A DNA stretch of 62,371 nt, from contig CAMCEN010000011.1 in NCBI GenBank assembly GCA_945873855.1, forward strand, positions 1 through 62,371, in the 5' to 3' direction. Below the pieces are notes generated by a model. The model was not told the DNA's origin. It searched no databases and saw only the letters and a program-made list of their open reading frames with translations. The translations under genes were made by a program, and so were the position numbers. The stretch's first letter is position 1; every line of letters starts with the position of its first letter. Source of the DNA: an uncultured Campylobacter sp. (GTDB lineage: Bacteria > Campylobacterota > Campylobacteria > Campylobacterales > Campylobacteraceae). Below are positions 50,378 to 59,739 of the stretch, piece by piece.

Positions 50378-51940
50378 ATGAATGTAGCGGAGAGAAAGGC
50401 ACTTCACAGCGCAATTTGGAAAATAGCAGATGAGCTCAGAGGCTCAGTAGATGGCTGGGATTTTAAGCAGTATGTCCTTGGAGTGCTATTTTATCGCTTT
50501 ATTAGCGAGAGTTTGGAGAACTACATAAACGAAGCTGAGGGCGCAGGCTTTGCTTACGCTGAGCTTAGCGACGATAAGGCAAAGGACGCAAAGGATGAAA
50601 TCGTCCGCCAAAAAGGCTTTTTTATCCTGCCTAGTGAGCTTTTTTCAAATATCATCAAAAACCTTGATAAACACGAAGAAAACATAAATGAGGTTTTAAA
50701 ATCGGTTTTTAAAAACATCGAGAATTCTGCTAAAAACAAAGCAAGTGCTGAGGATATAAAAGGGCTTTTTGATGATATAGACCTTAACTCAAATCGCCTT
50801 GGTGCAAACACCCTAGCACGAAATAAAAACATCTCAAAAGTGCTAAAAGCTATAAATGATATTGATTTTGCTAGTTATGGCGATACGATAAATGATATAG
50901 CAGGCGATGCATATGAGTATCTAATGTCAATGTATGCTAGTAATGCTGGCAAAAGTGGCGGTGAGTTTTTCACCCCTGCTAGTGTGAGCGAGCTACTAGC
51001 TCATTTAGTGCTAAATGGCGCCAAAGACTACAAAAGTGCCACTATCTACGACCCAGCGTGTGGCTCAGGCTCACTTCTTATAAAAGCACACAAACAAGCT
51101 CAAAGCAAAGGCATAAAAGCGCAGATGCACGGACAAGAGCTAAATATCACTACTTATAACCTTTGTAGAATAAATATGTTTTTACACAATGTAGGCTATG
51201 AAAACTTTTCTATCACTAATGGCGACACACTCACTGAGCCAAAATTTACGCGCGCAGATGATAGCACAATCAAGCTAGATATAAAAGAATTTAGTGCTGA
51301 TTTTGTAGTATCAAATCCACCTTATAGCACTTCGTGGGAGGGCGATAATAGCGAAGTTTTGGTAGCTGACCCCAGATATAGTCCAGCTGGCAAACTCGCA
51401 CCAAAAAGCTACTCAGACCTAGCTTTTATAATGCACTCGCTTTATTTGCTAAAAGATACTGGCGCAATAGTATGTTTTCCTGGCATTATGTATCGTGGCG
51501 GTGCTGAAAAAACTATAAGAGAATATATGCTAAAAAATAACTTCATAGACTGCGTTATAGCCTTGCCTGAAAATCTATTTTTTGGCACATCAATTGCTAC
51601 TTGTATAATGGTGCTTAAAAAGCGTAAAAAAGATGAATCTGTGCTATTTATAAACGCCACTAGCTTTTATGAAAAAGAGCCAAATAATAACTATTTAAGC
51701 GATGAAAATATAGCTAGAATTTTGGATATTTATAACAAAAGAGAGAACAGCAAATTTTGCGCTTTGGTCTCAAATGATGAAATAATCGCAAATAGCTCAA
51801 ACCTTAGCCCTAGTGCGTATTTTGAAAGTGAGCAAAAAGAGCAAATTGATATAAATGAGGTAAATAGCGAACTTAATGTTTGTCTAAAAGAGCAAAACGA
51901 ACTAAGAGCTAAAATAGATGAAATTCTAAAAGAGCTATAA
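50378..51940 (+). CDS. hsdM: Type I restriction-modification system, methyltransferase subunit
   Basis: Adenine N6 methyltransferase subunit, EcoR124I (type IC) class. 520 residues: N-terminal helical domain (VDGWDFKQYVLGVLFYRFIS), GEFFTP at 195-200, the SAM site DPACGSGSLL at 225-234, catalytic NPPY at 313-316 and a C-terminal coiled coil (VCLKEQNELRAKIDEILKEL) that contacts HsdS. Intact. First gene of the hsd operon. Confidence 0.95.
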   Translation: MNVAERKALHSAIWKIADELRGSVDGWDFKQYVLGVLFYRFISESLENYINEAEGAGFAYAELSDDKAKDAKDEIVRQKGFFILPSELFSNIIKNLDKHEENINEVLKSVFKNIENSAKNKASAEDIKGLFDDIDLNSNRLGANTLARNKNISKVLKAINDIDFASYGDTINDIAGDAYEYLMSMYASNAGKSGGEFFTPASVSELLAHLVLNGAKDYKSATIYDPACGSGSLLIKAHKQAQSKGIKAQMHGQELNITTYNLCRINMFLHNVGYENFSITNGDTLTEPKFTRADDSTIKLDIKEFSADFVVSNPPYSTSWEGDNSEVLVADPRYSPAGKLAPKSYSDLAFIMHSLYLLKDTGAIVCFPGIMYRGGAEKTIREYMLKNNFIDCVIALPENLFFGTSIATCIMVLKKRKKDESVLFINATSFYEKEPNNNYLSDENIARILDIYNKRENSKFCALVSNDEIIANSSNLSPSAYFESEQKEQIDINEVNSELNVCLKEQNELRAKIDEILKEL

Positions 51941-51953
51941 AAAAGGAAATAAA

Positions 51954-52166
51954 ATGACAAGTTTGACAATAAGTGCAAATAATAGCGCATTTTTAGAACA
52001 AATCCTAGAAATCGCTAAAATCATAGCAAAAAAACAAAATGAAAAATTTAAGTTTCACACCGAGCAAAGCCAAACGCTAAAAGTGATAAACGAAGCTAGA
52101 AATAACAAAAATCTCTCAAAAGCTTATAGCGATGTAGATGAGCTTATGAGCGACTTGCTAAAATGA
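51954..52166 (+). CDS. RelB-type antitoxin within the hsd operon
   Basis: 70 residues: MTSLTISANNSAFLEQILEI, then QTLKVINEARNNKNLSKAYS and DVDELMSDLLK, the usual acidic C-terminal tail of RelB/DinJ-like antitoxins. It lies 13 bp after hsdM, with AAAAGGAAAT as ribosome site, and overlaps the toxin gene by four bases. Confidence 0.7.
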   Translation: MTSLTISANNSAFLEQILEIAKIIAKKQNEKFKFHTEQSQTLKVINEARNNKNLSKAYSDVDELMSDLLK

Positions 52167-52444
52167 AATTTAGCATTAAATACCACAAGGTTTTTAAAAA
52201 AGATTTAAAGCCTTTTAAAAACGACTCTGCGCTTATAGCCGAGCTTCGTGCTGTCATAGAAAAGCTAGCAAATGATGAGATTTTAGAGCCAAAATACAAA
52301 GACCACGCACTAAAAGGCGATTTTATCGGCACGAGAGAATGCCACATAAAAGGCAATGCACTTTTGATATATGAAAAAAACGAAAATGAGCTTATTTTAC
52401 ACTGCTTGCGCTTTGGCTCACACTCAAAACTAGGACTAAAATAA
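52163..52444 (+). CDS. YafQ/RelE-type toxin within the hsd operon
   Basis: 93 residues. YHKVFKKDLKPFKNDSALIA, KYKDHALKGDFIGTRECHIK, ALLIYEKNENELILHCLRFG and SHSKLG match the YafQ branch of RelE-fold mRNA interferases, with the conserved His, Asp and final His positions (HAL, GDF, HCLRFGSHS). Its stop overlaps the hsdS start. Its placement between hsdM and hsdS would help to stabilise the restriction operon. Confidence 0.8.
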   Translation: MKFSIKYHKVFKKDLKPFKNDSALIAELRAVIEKLANDEILEPKYKDHALKGDFIGTRECHIKGNALLIYEKNENELILHCLRFGSHSKLGLK

Positions 52445-53601
52445 TGAGAATTCTAGAATTTATTAAGCAAAATTGTAAAAATGTGGAATTCAAACCACTT
52501 TATGAGCTTACCATTTGGGATAAAAAATTTAAAGGAATTCCAAAAGAGTGGCAAGAAAAAACTATTAAATTTAATCACATTTTATCTGCTGATTTAAAAA
52601 ATTTACTTTGCGATGATGGCGATATTTTTTTGCTTTCTACTGGAAATTTTAGTGGCTATACAAATAGCGAAATTTGTAAAAATTTCAATCAAGCTGAAAT
52701 TATAGCTTTGCCAAGTGGCGGCTTTGCTAATATCAAATATTTTAATGGTAAATTTATCGATAGTGGCAATTTACTTGCTATATCAAAAGATACAAGCAAA
52801 GTAAATTTAAAATTTATATTTTATTATTTACAAAGTAATTTAAAAATTATAGAAAAAATGTTTCGTGGTGCTGGCATCAAACACCATGAAATGAGCTCTA
52901 TTTTAAGTATTAAAATTCCTGTGCCGAGTTTAGAGGTTCAAAATAAGATTGTAGAGGTTTTAGATAGTTTTAGTAGCCTTGTGCGTAGCCTTGTGCTTGA
53001 AAAAACTGCGCGCGAAAAACAATATAAATACTATCTAAATCACCTTATCACAAATGCTAGGAATTCTAGAATTCTCAAACTCGGCGAAGTGTGTGAGTTT
53101 GTTCGTGGAATTCGTGTAACAAAAAAAGACTTAAATAATGGTAAATATTTAGTCTATCAAAATAGTTTAAAACCACTTGGAAATTACGATAAAGCAAATT
53201 GTAGTGCAAACAGCACTTTTATCATAGTTGGTGGTTCTGCTGGAAGTATTGGTTATAGTTATGATGATTTTTGGGCTGCTGACGATTGTTTCTATTGTAA
53301 AACTAACGAAAATGTCATAAATCGTTTTATTTATTATATTTTAATAAATAAACAAAATGAATTACTTAGTAAAGTTCGTAAAGCAAGTGTACCTAGAATT
53401 TCACGAAATGATATTGAAAACATAGAAATTCCCCTGCCCTCACTTGATGAGCAAGAAAGAATAATAAGAATTCTAGATTCTTTAAATGAACTAGCAAATG
53501 GACTTAGTGCAGGAATTCCAAAAGAAATAGAACTTAGGCAAAAGCAGTATGAATACTGGCGAGATAGACTTCTAGAATTCCCTAGCAAGGATAGCAAATG
53601 A
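52444..53601 (+). CDS. hsdS: Type I restriction-modification system, specificity subunit
   Basis: Sets the bipartite DNA target. 385 residues: TRD1 about 20-165 (GIPKEWQEKTIKF...LQSNLKIIEKMFRGAGIKHH), first conserved helix about 165-205 (PSLEVQNKIVEVLDSFSSLV...YKYYLNHL), TRD2 about 210-325 (LKLGEVCEFVRGIR...NDIENIEIPLPSL), second helix 325-380 (DEQERIIRILDSLNELANGL...QYEYWRDRLLEF). R1 palindromes code the start (RILEF), the hinge (ARNSRILKLG) and the end (LLEFP). Overlaps toxin and hsdR genes. Codon use is more AT-rich than hsdM. Confidence 0.92.
   Translation: MRILEFIKQNCKNVEFKPLYELTIWDKKFKGIPKEWQEKTIKFNHILSADLKNLLCDDGDIFLLSTGNFSGYTNSEICKNFNQAEIIALPSGGFANIKYFNGKFIDSGNLLAISKDTSKVNLKFIFYYLQSNLKIIEKMFRGAGIKHHEMSSILSIKIPVPSLEVQNKIVEVLDSFSSLVRSLVLEKTAREKQYKYYLNHLITNARNSRILKLGEVCEFVRGIRVTKKDLNNGKYLVYQNSLKPLGNYDKANCSANSTFIIVGGSAGSIGYSYDDFWAADDCFYCKTNENVINRFIYYILINKQNELLSKVRKASVPRISRNDIENIEIPLPSLDEQERIIRILDSLNELANGLSAGIPKEIELRQKQYEYWRDRLLEFPSKDSK
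52447..53586. repeat. R1 copies at the module borders of hsdS
   Basis: Full R1: 52448-52460 (codons 2-6), 53059-53075 (hinge after the first conserved helix), 53467-53483 (half, in the second helix) and 53571-53585 (end). GGAATTCC half-sites: 52534-52541 and 53512-53519, each coding GIPKE. No R1 is in hsdM or hsdR. Confidence 0.85.
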
Positions 53602-56453
53602 TAGTTTTAGATGATTACAGCAAAATTCCCCAAAGCGAGCAAAGCTCTCAAAGTGAGAGTGAGCTAGAAAACGAGCTAATAAACGACCTTGTAAATAGCG
53701 GCGAGTATGAATACAAAGCAGATATAAAAGATGAAAATTCTCTATGGCAAAATGCTCATAAATGTATAGAAGAGCTAAATGATATAAAGCTTAGCCAAAG
53801 CGAGTGGGCGCAGATAAAAGAATATCTAAAAGGCAAAAAAAGCAGATATGAAAAGAGCGAAATAGTCTTTGAGAGTGGGCATGTGCTAACAATCAAGCTA
53901 GATAATGGCAAAGATAAAAATATAAAAATCTTTGATAAAAACGAGCTAGGCAGAAATAAACTTCAAATCATAAATCAAATTTGGCAAAGACGAAACACAA
54001 GTGGCGAAAATCGCTATGATGCTAGTGTGCTTGTAAATGGCTTTCCGCTTGTGCATATAGAGCTAAAAAGGCGTGGAGTAAGTATGCTAAATGCCTTTGA
54101 GCAAATCAAGCGGTATAAGGCGCAAATGAGCGAAGATAGCATTTATGGCTTTGCGCAGATTTTTATCATCTCAAATGGCACTTTTAGCAAGTATTTTTCA
54201 AATACAGCAAAAGACTATGGCTTTACCTCAAAATGGATGGATGCTAAAAATAATGAAATAGATGATTTAAAAGACTTTTGCGCTACATTTCTAGCCAAAA
54301 AGACGCTTTTAGAAGTGATTTTTCGCTACTGCGTGCTTGATAGCGAGAAAAATCTAAAAGTGCTAAGACCGTATCAAATCGCAGCTTGCGAGAGAATTTT
54401 GGGGCGTATAAACTCTAGTAGCAAGCAGGCTGGTAGCAGAGAGGCTGGCGGATATATCTGGCACACCACGGGTAGTGGCAAGACACTAACTAGCTTTAAA
54501 ACAGCCGTGCTAGCAAGCAGGCTAGAAAATATCAAAAAAGTGCTTTTCGTAGTGGATAGAAAAGACCTATATACTCAAACACAAAGAGAATATGAGAACT
54601 TTGCCAAAGGTAGTGCAAACGGCGCAAACAATAGCAAGACTCTAAAAAAGCTTTTGGGCGACAAAGACGCAAAAATCGTAATAACCACAATCCAAAGGCT
54701 AGTAAAGGCTCTAAATGATGAGTTTAGCGTGTATGATGATGAAGTAGCTATCATAATAGATGAGTGTCATCGCTCGCAGTTTGGCGATATGCACAGGCGC
54801 ATAAAAGAGCGGTTTAAAAGGGCACATATTTTTGGCTTTACTGGCACGCCGATATTTGATGAAAATGCTAGCGCAAATAGCTACTATAACACGACTGAAA
54901 ATCTCTTTGGCGATAGACTTCACACCTATAATATAATCTCAGCGATAAGAGATGAAAATGTGCTGAAATTTAATATCATCAAAACAGCCAGCGCAAAGGC
55001 AAAGGACAGCGCAGACGAGCAAGTAGAGGGTATAGATGAGCTAAGTGCACTAAATGATGAGCGCAGGATAGAAAATAACTGCGCTTTTGTGCTAAAAGAG
55101 TTTGAGGGACTGACACATAAAAGGGCTTTTAATAGCATTTTTGCTACTAGCTCTACTGCTAGTGCTAAGCTATACTATAACGAGCTAAAAAGGCAGATAG
55201 CAAGCGCGGATTTGGGCTATAAAATAGCGATTATTTTCACAGGCTCAAATAACGAACAAAGCGAAGAAAATGTCAGCATTGAAGGCTTGGAGAGTGAGAA
55301 TAAAAGCTTTTTAGCTATGGCGATAGATGATTTTAACGCAAATTTTGGTTTTAGCTATGGACTAGAGAATTTTAACGAATATTATAAAAAAATAGCTGAG
55401 CTTTTAAGGGATAGAAAGATTGATATTTTAGTCGTGGTGGATATGTTTTTAACTGGCTTTGATGCGCCGTGTCTAAATACTCTTTGGGTGGATAAAAGGC
55501 TAAAAATGCATGGACTAATTCAGGCGTTTTCTCGCACAAACCGCATAAGCGATGAGCGAAAGAAAATGGGAAATATAGTCTGCTTGCTAAACCTAGAAAA
55601 CGAGATAGAAAACGCTCTAAGGCTATATGCGAACAATGACAATGTCGCCACGCAAAAAGATAGCCTTTTTGTAAAGGGCTTTGATGAGTATTTTGGGATT
55701 TTGAAAGCGAAGTTTGATGAGCTAAGAGGAATTAGCTTTGAGAGTGAGGATGATGAAAGAGCGTTTATAAAATGCTTTAGCGATATTTTGCGACTTGAAA
55801 ATATTTTGAAAAACTTTATAGAGTTTGATGAAAAAGCACTAAGAAGTGATAGAGAGATAGAAAATCTACTAAGTCGCTATGATGAGCTAAAACGCAGACA
55901 TGCGCAGCAAAAGCGAGAAAAGACTGATATTAGCGATGATATAGAGTTTGTGCCAGTGGAGATTTTGAGCAATTATGTAGTGGATAGAAAGTATTTGCTA
56001 GCACTTATCAAGGACTTTGGGGGCTCAGGGCAAAAGATAGCAGACTTCAAAGAACGCCTTGGCTCAATGCTGGGTGCTGACATCACGCTAAAAAGCAAAC
56101 AAGAGCTTATAATGAGTTTTATTGATAAGATTACAGCAAATGGTGATTATAGCGATATTTCAGCGCAGTGGATGGCGCATTTTGAAGAAGAGAAAAACAA
56201 GCAATTAAAAAACATGCTAACTAATGCTGAGTTTAAGCTAGATGAGAACAAGGCTAGGGATTATTTAGAAACTTGCTTACACAGAGGCGAGCTTATGCTA
56301 AATGGCACGGATTTTGATGGCGTTTTTGTAGATAGAGGTAGCATTTTTGGCACAAAAAGCAATGCTCATAAAGAAAAGGCAAAAGAGGCTTTCAGCGAGT
56401 TTATAGAGGTATTTAAAGAGCCAAGTGCAATTTTTGATAATTCTTTTGTATAG
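53598..56453 (+). CDS. hsdR: Type I restriction-modification system, restriction subunit
   Basis: DNA translocase and nuclease. 951 residues: PD-(D/E)xK nuclease with Asp141, Glu155 and Lys157 (RYDASVLVNG...HIELKRRG), Walker A in HTTGSGKTLTSF (289-300), DECHRSQFG (388-396), FGFTGTPIF and later helicase motifs (VVDMFLTGFDAPCLNTLWVD, QAFSRTNRI). C-terminal helical HsdM/S-contact domain to residue 951. Complete. Overlaps hsdS by four bases. Confidence 0.95.
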   Translation: MIVLDDYSKIPQSEQSSQSESELENELINDLVNSGEYEYKADIKDENSLWQNAHKCIEELNDIKLSQSEWAQIKEYLKGKKSRYEKSEIVFESGHVLTIKLDNGKDKNIKIFDKNELGRNKLQIINQIWQRRNTSGENRYDASVLVNGFPLVHIELKRRGVSMLNAFEQIKRYKAQMSEDSIYGFAQIFIISNGTFSKYFSNTAKDYGFTSKWMDAKNNEIDDLKDFCATFLAKKTLLEVIFRYCVLDSEKNLKVLRPYQIAACERILGRINSSSKQAGSREAGGYIWHTTGSGKTLTSFKTAVLASRLENIKKVLFVVDRKDLYTQTQREYENFAKGSANGANNSKTLKKLLGDKDAKIVITTIQRLVKALNDEFSVYDDEVAIIIDECHRSQFGDMHRRIKERFKRAHIFGFTGTPIFDENASANSYYNTTENLFGDRLHTYNIISAIRDENVLKFNIIKTASAKAKDSADEQVEGIDELSALNDERRIENNCAFVLKEFEGLTHKRAFNSIFATSSTASAKLYYNELKRQIASADLGYKIAIIFTGSNNEQSEENVSIEGLESENKSFLAMAIDDFNANFGFSYGLENFNEYYKKIAELLRDRKIDILVVVDMFLTGFDAPCLNTLWVDKRLKMHGLIQAFSRTNRISDERKKMGNIVCLLNLENEIENALRLYANNDNVATQKDSLFVKGFDEYFGILKAKFDELRGISFESEDDERAFIKCFSDILRLENILKNFIEFDEKALRSDREIENLLSRYDELKRRHAQQKREKTDISDDIEFVPVEILSNYVVDRKYLLALIKDFGGSGQKIADFKERLGSMLGADITLKSKQELIMSFIDKITANGDYSDISAQWMAHFEEEKNKQLKNMLTNAEFKLDENKARDYLETCLHRGELMLNGTDFDGVFVDRGSIFGTKSNAHKEKAKEAFSEFIEVFKEPSAIFDNSFV

Positions 56454-56556
56454 TAAAAATTAAATTGTAAGATTGCTTTCTTTTCTTACTGGTAAAACGC
56501 TCTTGGCGCATTGCGCTGTGGGGTGGGGGATAGAGTAGAGCGATGAGCTTTGCTTA

Positions 56557-57714
56557 TTACCACTCAAAGCCCTTGCGCTGTGGTTGCGTGGTGTTTATTG
56601 TATGTTGGTAGGCTTGTTGCGTGGTGTGCGTTGGTTGCCCTTGCGCTTGGATATCGTAAGTGCTATAAGTGCTTTTTGATGAGCGTTTAAGTGGGTTTAA
56701 CTCTCTTTCTAGTCTATTTTCTACGCTTACATTCCACTTTTTCTCATAAACCACCTTTGAATACACTATATTTGGCTGTTTTTTATCTTTTATAGTAATT
56801 GTTCTTGGCACTTCATCAGTTATAGCAAATCTACAATACTCTCCACGCTGGATATTATTCTCATTTACTACACGCTCTAAGTCTTTTGCCCAAATAGTAA
56901 TGTCTTTACCCTTACTGGTCGTGTATGTAACATAATAGCTCATCTCGTTTTCATCATTAAAATTAAAATTAGCCTTACCAAAGTCTTTTACCATATAATG
57001 ATGAGGCTTGTGTCCAAAATTCTCACTTCCATTTAGCTTTAATTCTCCAAATGCCCTTGATTTCCTAGTAGCTTTGGCATCTACCCCCATATATCTAAGC
57101 TCCCTAGCAAATAGCTCTCTCATATTTGCTAGATCAGCTTTATTAGGATTTATACGAACTCCATCATCGCCCATCATTTTTAGCACTAAATGACAATGTG
57201 GATTGTCTGTATCGTTATGCATAGCAATTACAAAGTGATTATGTGGATACATTTGCTTTATAGCATTGATTGATGCTTTTTTTATCTGCTTAGTTGTAGC
57301 ATTGTGATAATGTTTCATTGAAAATACTATATGAAGTGCCTCACGCTTTGGCTTTATATCATCACGCTCTAATTCTTTCTTGCTTTTAATCTCATAATAC
57401 TCATTAAAGCTCTGCGCTATACTCTCAATGCTTTCTTTGCCTTGATAGCTACGCATTTCATCTTTATCAAATACTTCTAGCTCTCCATTGCGTGAGATAT
57501 AGTGCAAATTCGCTTTTAGGCGATTAAAATCACACGATGAGCCAGTTACTCTAATAACTACTTCTGCGTTGTGTGGTGTAAAGGGGTTATTGCTAACTTG
57601 TTTAGAGCTTTTAGCTTGTCTTATTTTAAAAGTAGTGGCTGATTTAGATCGTTTTAGATAATCTTGCCAAACCTTTTTAGCCTTAAACTCATCATCAAAG
57701 AACTTCTTAGGCAT
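56557..57714 (-). CDS. Mobilization relaxase
   Basis: 385 residues. The metal-binding motif His166-x6-His173-x-His175 in HNDTDNPHCHLVLK is the relaxase three-His signature; the catalytic Tyr is probably near the N-terminus (for example Tyr72 in HYISRNG). PHNHFVIAMH and RINPNKADLANMRELFAREL are typical for small MOB relaxases of Campylobacter and related elements. It would nick oriT and lead the strand. C-terminal Gln/Thr-rich tail. Confidence 0.85.
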   Translation of the reverse strand: MPKKFFDDEFKAKKVWQDYLKRSKSATTFKIRQAKSSKQVSNNPFTPHNAEVVIRVTGSSCDFNRLKANLHYISRNGELEVFDKDEMRSYQGKESIESIAQSFNEYYEIKSKKELERDDIKPKREALHIVFSMKHYHNATTKQIKKASINAIKQMYPHNHFVIAMHNDTDNPHCHLVLKMMGDDGVRINPNKADLANMRELFARELRYMGVDAKATRKSRAFGELKLNGSENFGHKPHHYMVKDFGKANFNFNDENEMSYYVTYTTSKGKDITIWAKDLERVVNENNIQRGEYCRFAITDEVPRTITIKDKKQPNIVYSKVVYEKKWNVSVENRLERELNPLKRSSKSTYSTYDIQAQGQPTHTTQQAYQHTINTTQPQRKGFEW

Positions 57715-57879
57715 TAAATTCCTTTTATTTTAGTTTGAAAATAAAATGAATTCGCCCATAAAATGAAGTTTCGGCTGTGTTTTACGGATGGACAAATGAT
57801 AAAATTGATTTGGCTAGTATAATGCTAAAATCATAATGATTTTATAATAAGAGCATTTTAGATAGATTATGCTGTTTGG
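57715..57879. other. Gap between relaxase and Mob accessory gene
   Basis: 165 AT-rich bp. ATAATGCTAAAATCATAATG is repetitive and could be a relaxase promoter region. No gene or hairpin of note is seen. Confidence 0.4.
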
Positions 57880-58410
57880 CTATTTCAAACGATTTTGCCT
57901 TTTCTTGCTGATAATATCCAAATCCTTTTTATAGCTCTCCAAGGCTTGATTGATTTCATCAATTATAGGCTCAAAGCCTTTAAAGCTTTGAATAAAATCA
58001 TACTCTCTGCTTTGCTTAAAAAGCGTGATGAACTCAAAGAGATCTTTTGATACTTTATTGAATTTCGCAGTGGCGGTTTTAAGCTCTTTTAGCTCGTAAT
58101 TATTCAAAAACTGCTCATCATAAAGTGAGTTAATAACTTGGTATCTACACTCTTTTCTTACAGAGCTAAATCCGTGAGATTTTGCTCTATTTTTTAGCAA
58201 ATTATACTCATCATCACTAAGTGGAATTTGTATTTTATGATTGAGTTTAGTTTGAGCGTTATTGTCTAAAAACTGATCACTTTTATCCTTATCTAAAAAC
58301 TCTAAAAGAGCTGAGTTTATTAAAGCATTTTTGCTACTAGAATTTTGCTCCATTAGTAGCAAAATTCTATAATAAATTTCATCGCTAACTCTTAGCCTTA
58401 TTTCTCTCAT
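57880..58410 (-). CDS. Mobilization accessory protein (MobC-like)
   Basis: 176 residues. The N-terminal MREIRLRVSDEIYYRILLLM with SSKNALINSALLEFL and the second block KIQIPLSDDEYNLLKNRAKS look like ribbon-helix-helix DNA-binding parts; a helical C-terminus follows. Its place upstream of the relaxase and next to the oriT candidate fits a relaxosome accessory protein. Confidence 0.6.
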   Translation of the reverse strand: MREIRLRVSDEIYYRILLLMEQNSSSKNALINSALLEFLDKDKSDQFLDNNAQTKLNHKIQIPLSDDEYNLLKNRAKSHGFSSVRKECRYQVINSLYDEQFLNNYELKELKTATAKFNKVSKDLFEFITLFKQSREYDFIQSFKGFEPIIDEINQALESYKKDLDIISKKRQNRLK

Positions 58411-58451
58411 TCTTATCCTTTCATATTACCATTAAGAGCGTCGCAGACAAT

Positions 58452-58493
58452 GCTTTTTTGATTCAAAGTTCCACACTTTGATATCAAAAAAGC
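58452..58493. repeat. Long hairpin in the putative oriT region
   Basis: GCTTTTTTGAT TCAAAG, loop TTCCACA, CTTTGA T ATCAAAAAAGC: 17 base pairs with a single bulged T. A likely protein-binding or strand-end structure. Confidence 0.7.
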
Positions 58494-58580
58494 TATCCTG
58501 AACTCTACAAAAATCCAAAATTTTAAAAACCTCCCACTCACGCAAAAACTCTCACAAAAAATACCAAAATCAAAAAACTT

Positions 58581-58616
58581 TCATTGCGCACTTATCTGCG
58601 AAAATTCTAAAATTTC
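58581..58616 (-). other. Candidate oriT nic site
   Basis: On the minus strand, an inverted repeat (GAAATTT/AATTTTC, one mismatch) is followed by CGCAGATAAGTGCGCAATGA. TAAGTGCGC is the nic core of RSF1010-type (MOBQ) origins as I remember them, also placed just 3' of an inverted repeat. Confidence 0.45.
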
Positions 58617-58765
58617 CAAAATATTTTTTCAAAAAAAATATCTCAAATTTTCCAAAAACCACCACTAAATTCTCCACCATTAAAAAGAGAATTTCCACTC
58701 CAAATAAAAAAGAATTTCTCCACCACTAAGAAAGAGAATTCCCCTTAATAACCCTAAAAGAATTT

Positions 58766-59737
58766 TTACAAATCCTCCATGTCTAAAACAATCTTTTTAA
58801 TCTCATCAGCATTTTTATTTTGGCAGAGTTTGTATATTTTCTCATTTGGCTTTTCGCCAGTCTTTATGCTAAAAAGCTTATTTTCAAACTTTTTAAGCAA
58901 ACTCCAAAGCTTGTTTCTACCAACAATCTCAAAGTGTGTTTCATCTTTGATTTTATAAAGCTTTGCTGTAAGTTCTTTTTGATTTAGACCACTCTCATCT
59001 TGTTCTAAAATTTCCACGCATAGCTTTATAGACATTTTTTCCTCATCACTTAGATTAAAAAGCTCGCTAAACCTACAAATGCTTTTTATCTCAAAGTTTT
59101 CTTTATCTACTTCTATTTTTAGGGGGCTGATATTTGGAATTCTGTATTTTTTTGGAGTGAGAGTATAGATGCTAGCCATTCTTTCGGTTTTGAAGTTTTC
59201 ATCTGAGTAGTTTTCTAGCTGGTTATTGCCTTTTGAGCTAGATTTATCATGTTTGGCGGTGTGATTTTGAAAGATTATTGTAAGTCTTTTTGCTCTTAGT
59301 TCTTTTATAAATCTCATAAACTTTATAGCACTCTCATCACTATTTATCTTGCCACCATCTATGAGATTTATCGTGCCATCTATGATTAAAAGCACACCAG
59401 TAAAATCATCACAAGAGCTAAAATCGCACTCAAAGCGACTTGGCTCATAATCAGGGTAGTAATAAAAGATATTTTTATATTTTTCAATAAAATCCCTTAC
59501 ATTATTATCATTTAAACTTGCTAGGCTATTGTCACAGTCTATGTAGATAACTTGCTTTATGCTTTTATTATCAAGTGCGTATTTGGCTAGAGCTAGGCTA
59601 AGTGTAGTTTTACCACCACCACTTTGACCAAAGAGTTGAGTGATAGTCTGCTCTTTGATAAAGCCATCAACAAGCCACTTTAAATCTAGCTTAGCAAACT
59701 CATCAAGAGTTTTTATATCTTTAAACTTTGCTATCAT
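58766..59737 (-). CDS. RepA-like AAA/RecA-fold ATPase
   Basis: 323 residues. Walker A LFGQSGGGKTTLSLALA (P-loop 37-45), Walker B GVLLIIDGTINLI, and IIFQNHTAKHD as sensor region: the RecA-like fold of plasmid RepA-type hexameric helicases. C-terminal winged-helix part (LNQKELTAKLYKIKDETHFE). It could support replication of the excised element. Three bp upstream is the AlpA-like gene on the same strand. Confidence 0.75.
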   Translation of the reverse strand: MIAKFKDIKTLDEFAKLDLKWLVDGFIKEQTITQLFGQSGGGKTTLSLALAKYALDNKSIKQVIYIDCDNSLASLNDNNVRDFIEKYKNIFYYYPDYEPSRFECDFSSCDDFTGVLLIIDGTINLIDGGKINSDESAIKFMRFIKELRAKRLTIIFQNHTAKHDKSSSKGNNQLENYSDENFKTERMASIYTLTPKKYRIPNISPLKIEVDKENFEIKSICRFSELFNLSDEEKMSIKLCVEILEQDESGLNQKELTAKLYKIKDETHFEIVGRNKLWSLLKKFENKLFSIKTGEKPNEKIYKLCQNKNADEIKKIVLDMEDL

Positions 59738-59739
59738 GA

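Larger units (their letters stand above)
58411..58765. other. Non-coding oriT candidate region
   Basis: 355 bp without a gene. It holds a long hairpin (58452-58493) and a nic-like sequence preceded by an inverted repeat (58581-58616). The remainder is AT-rich with short CCACCACTAA/GAGAATTCCC repeats. Confidence 0.5.
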
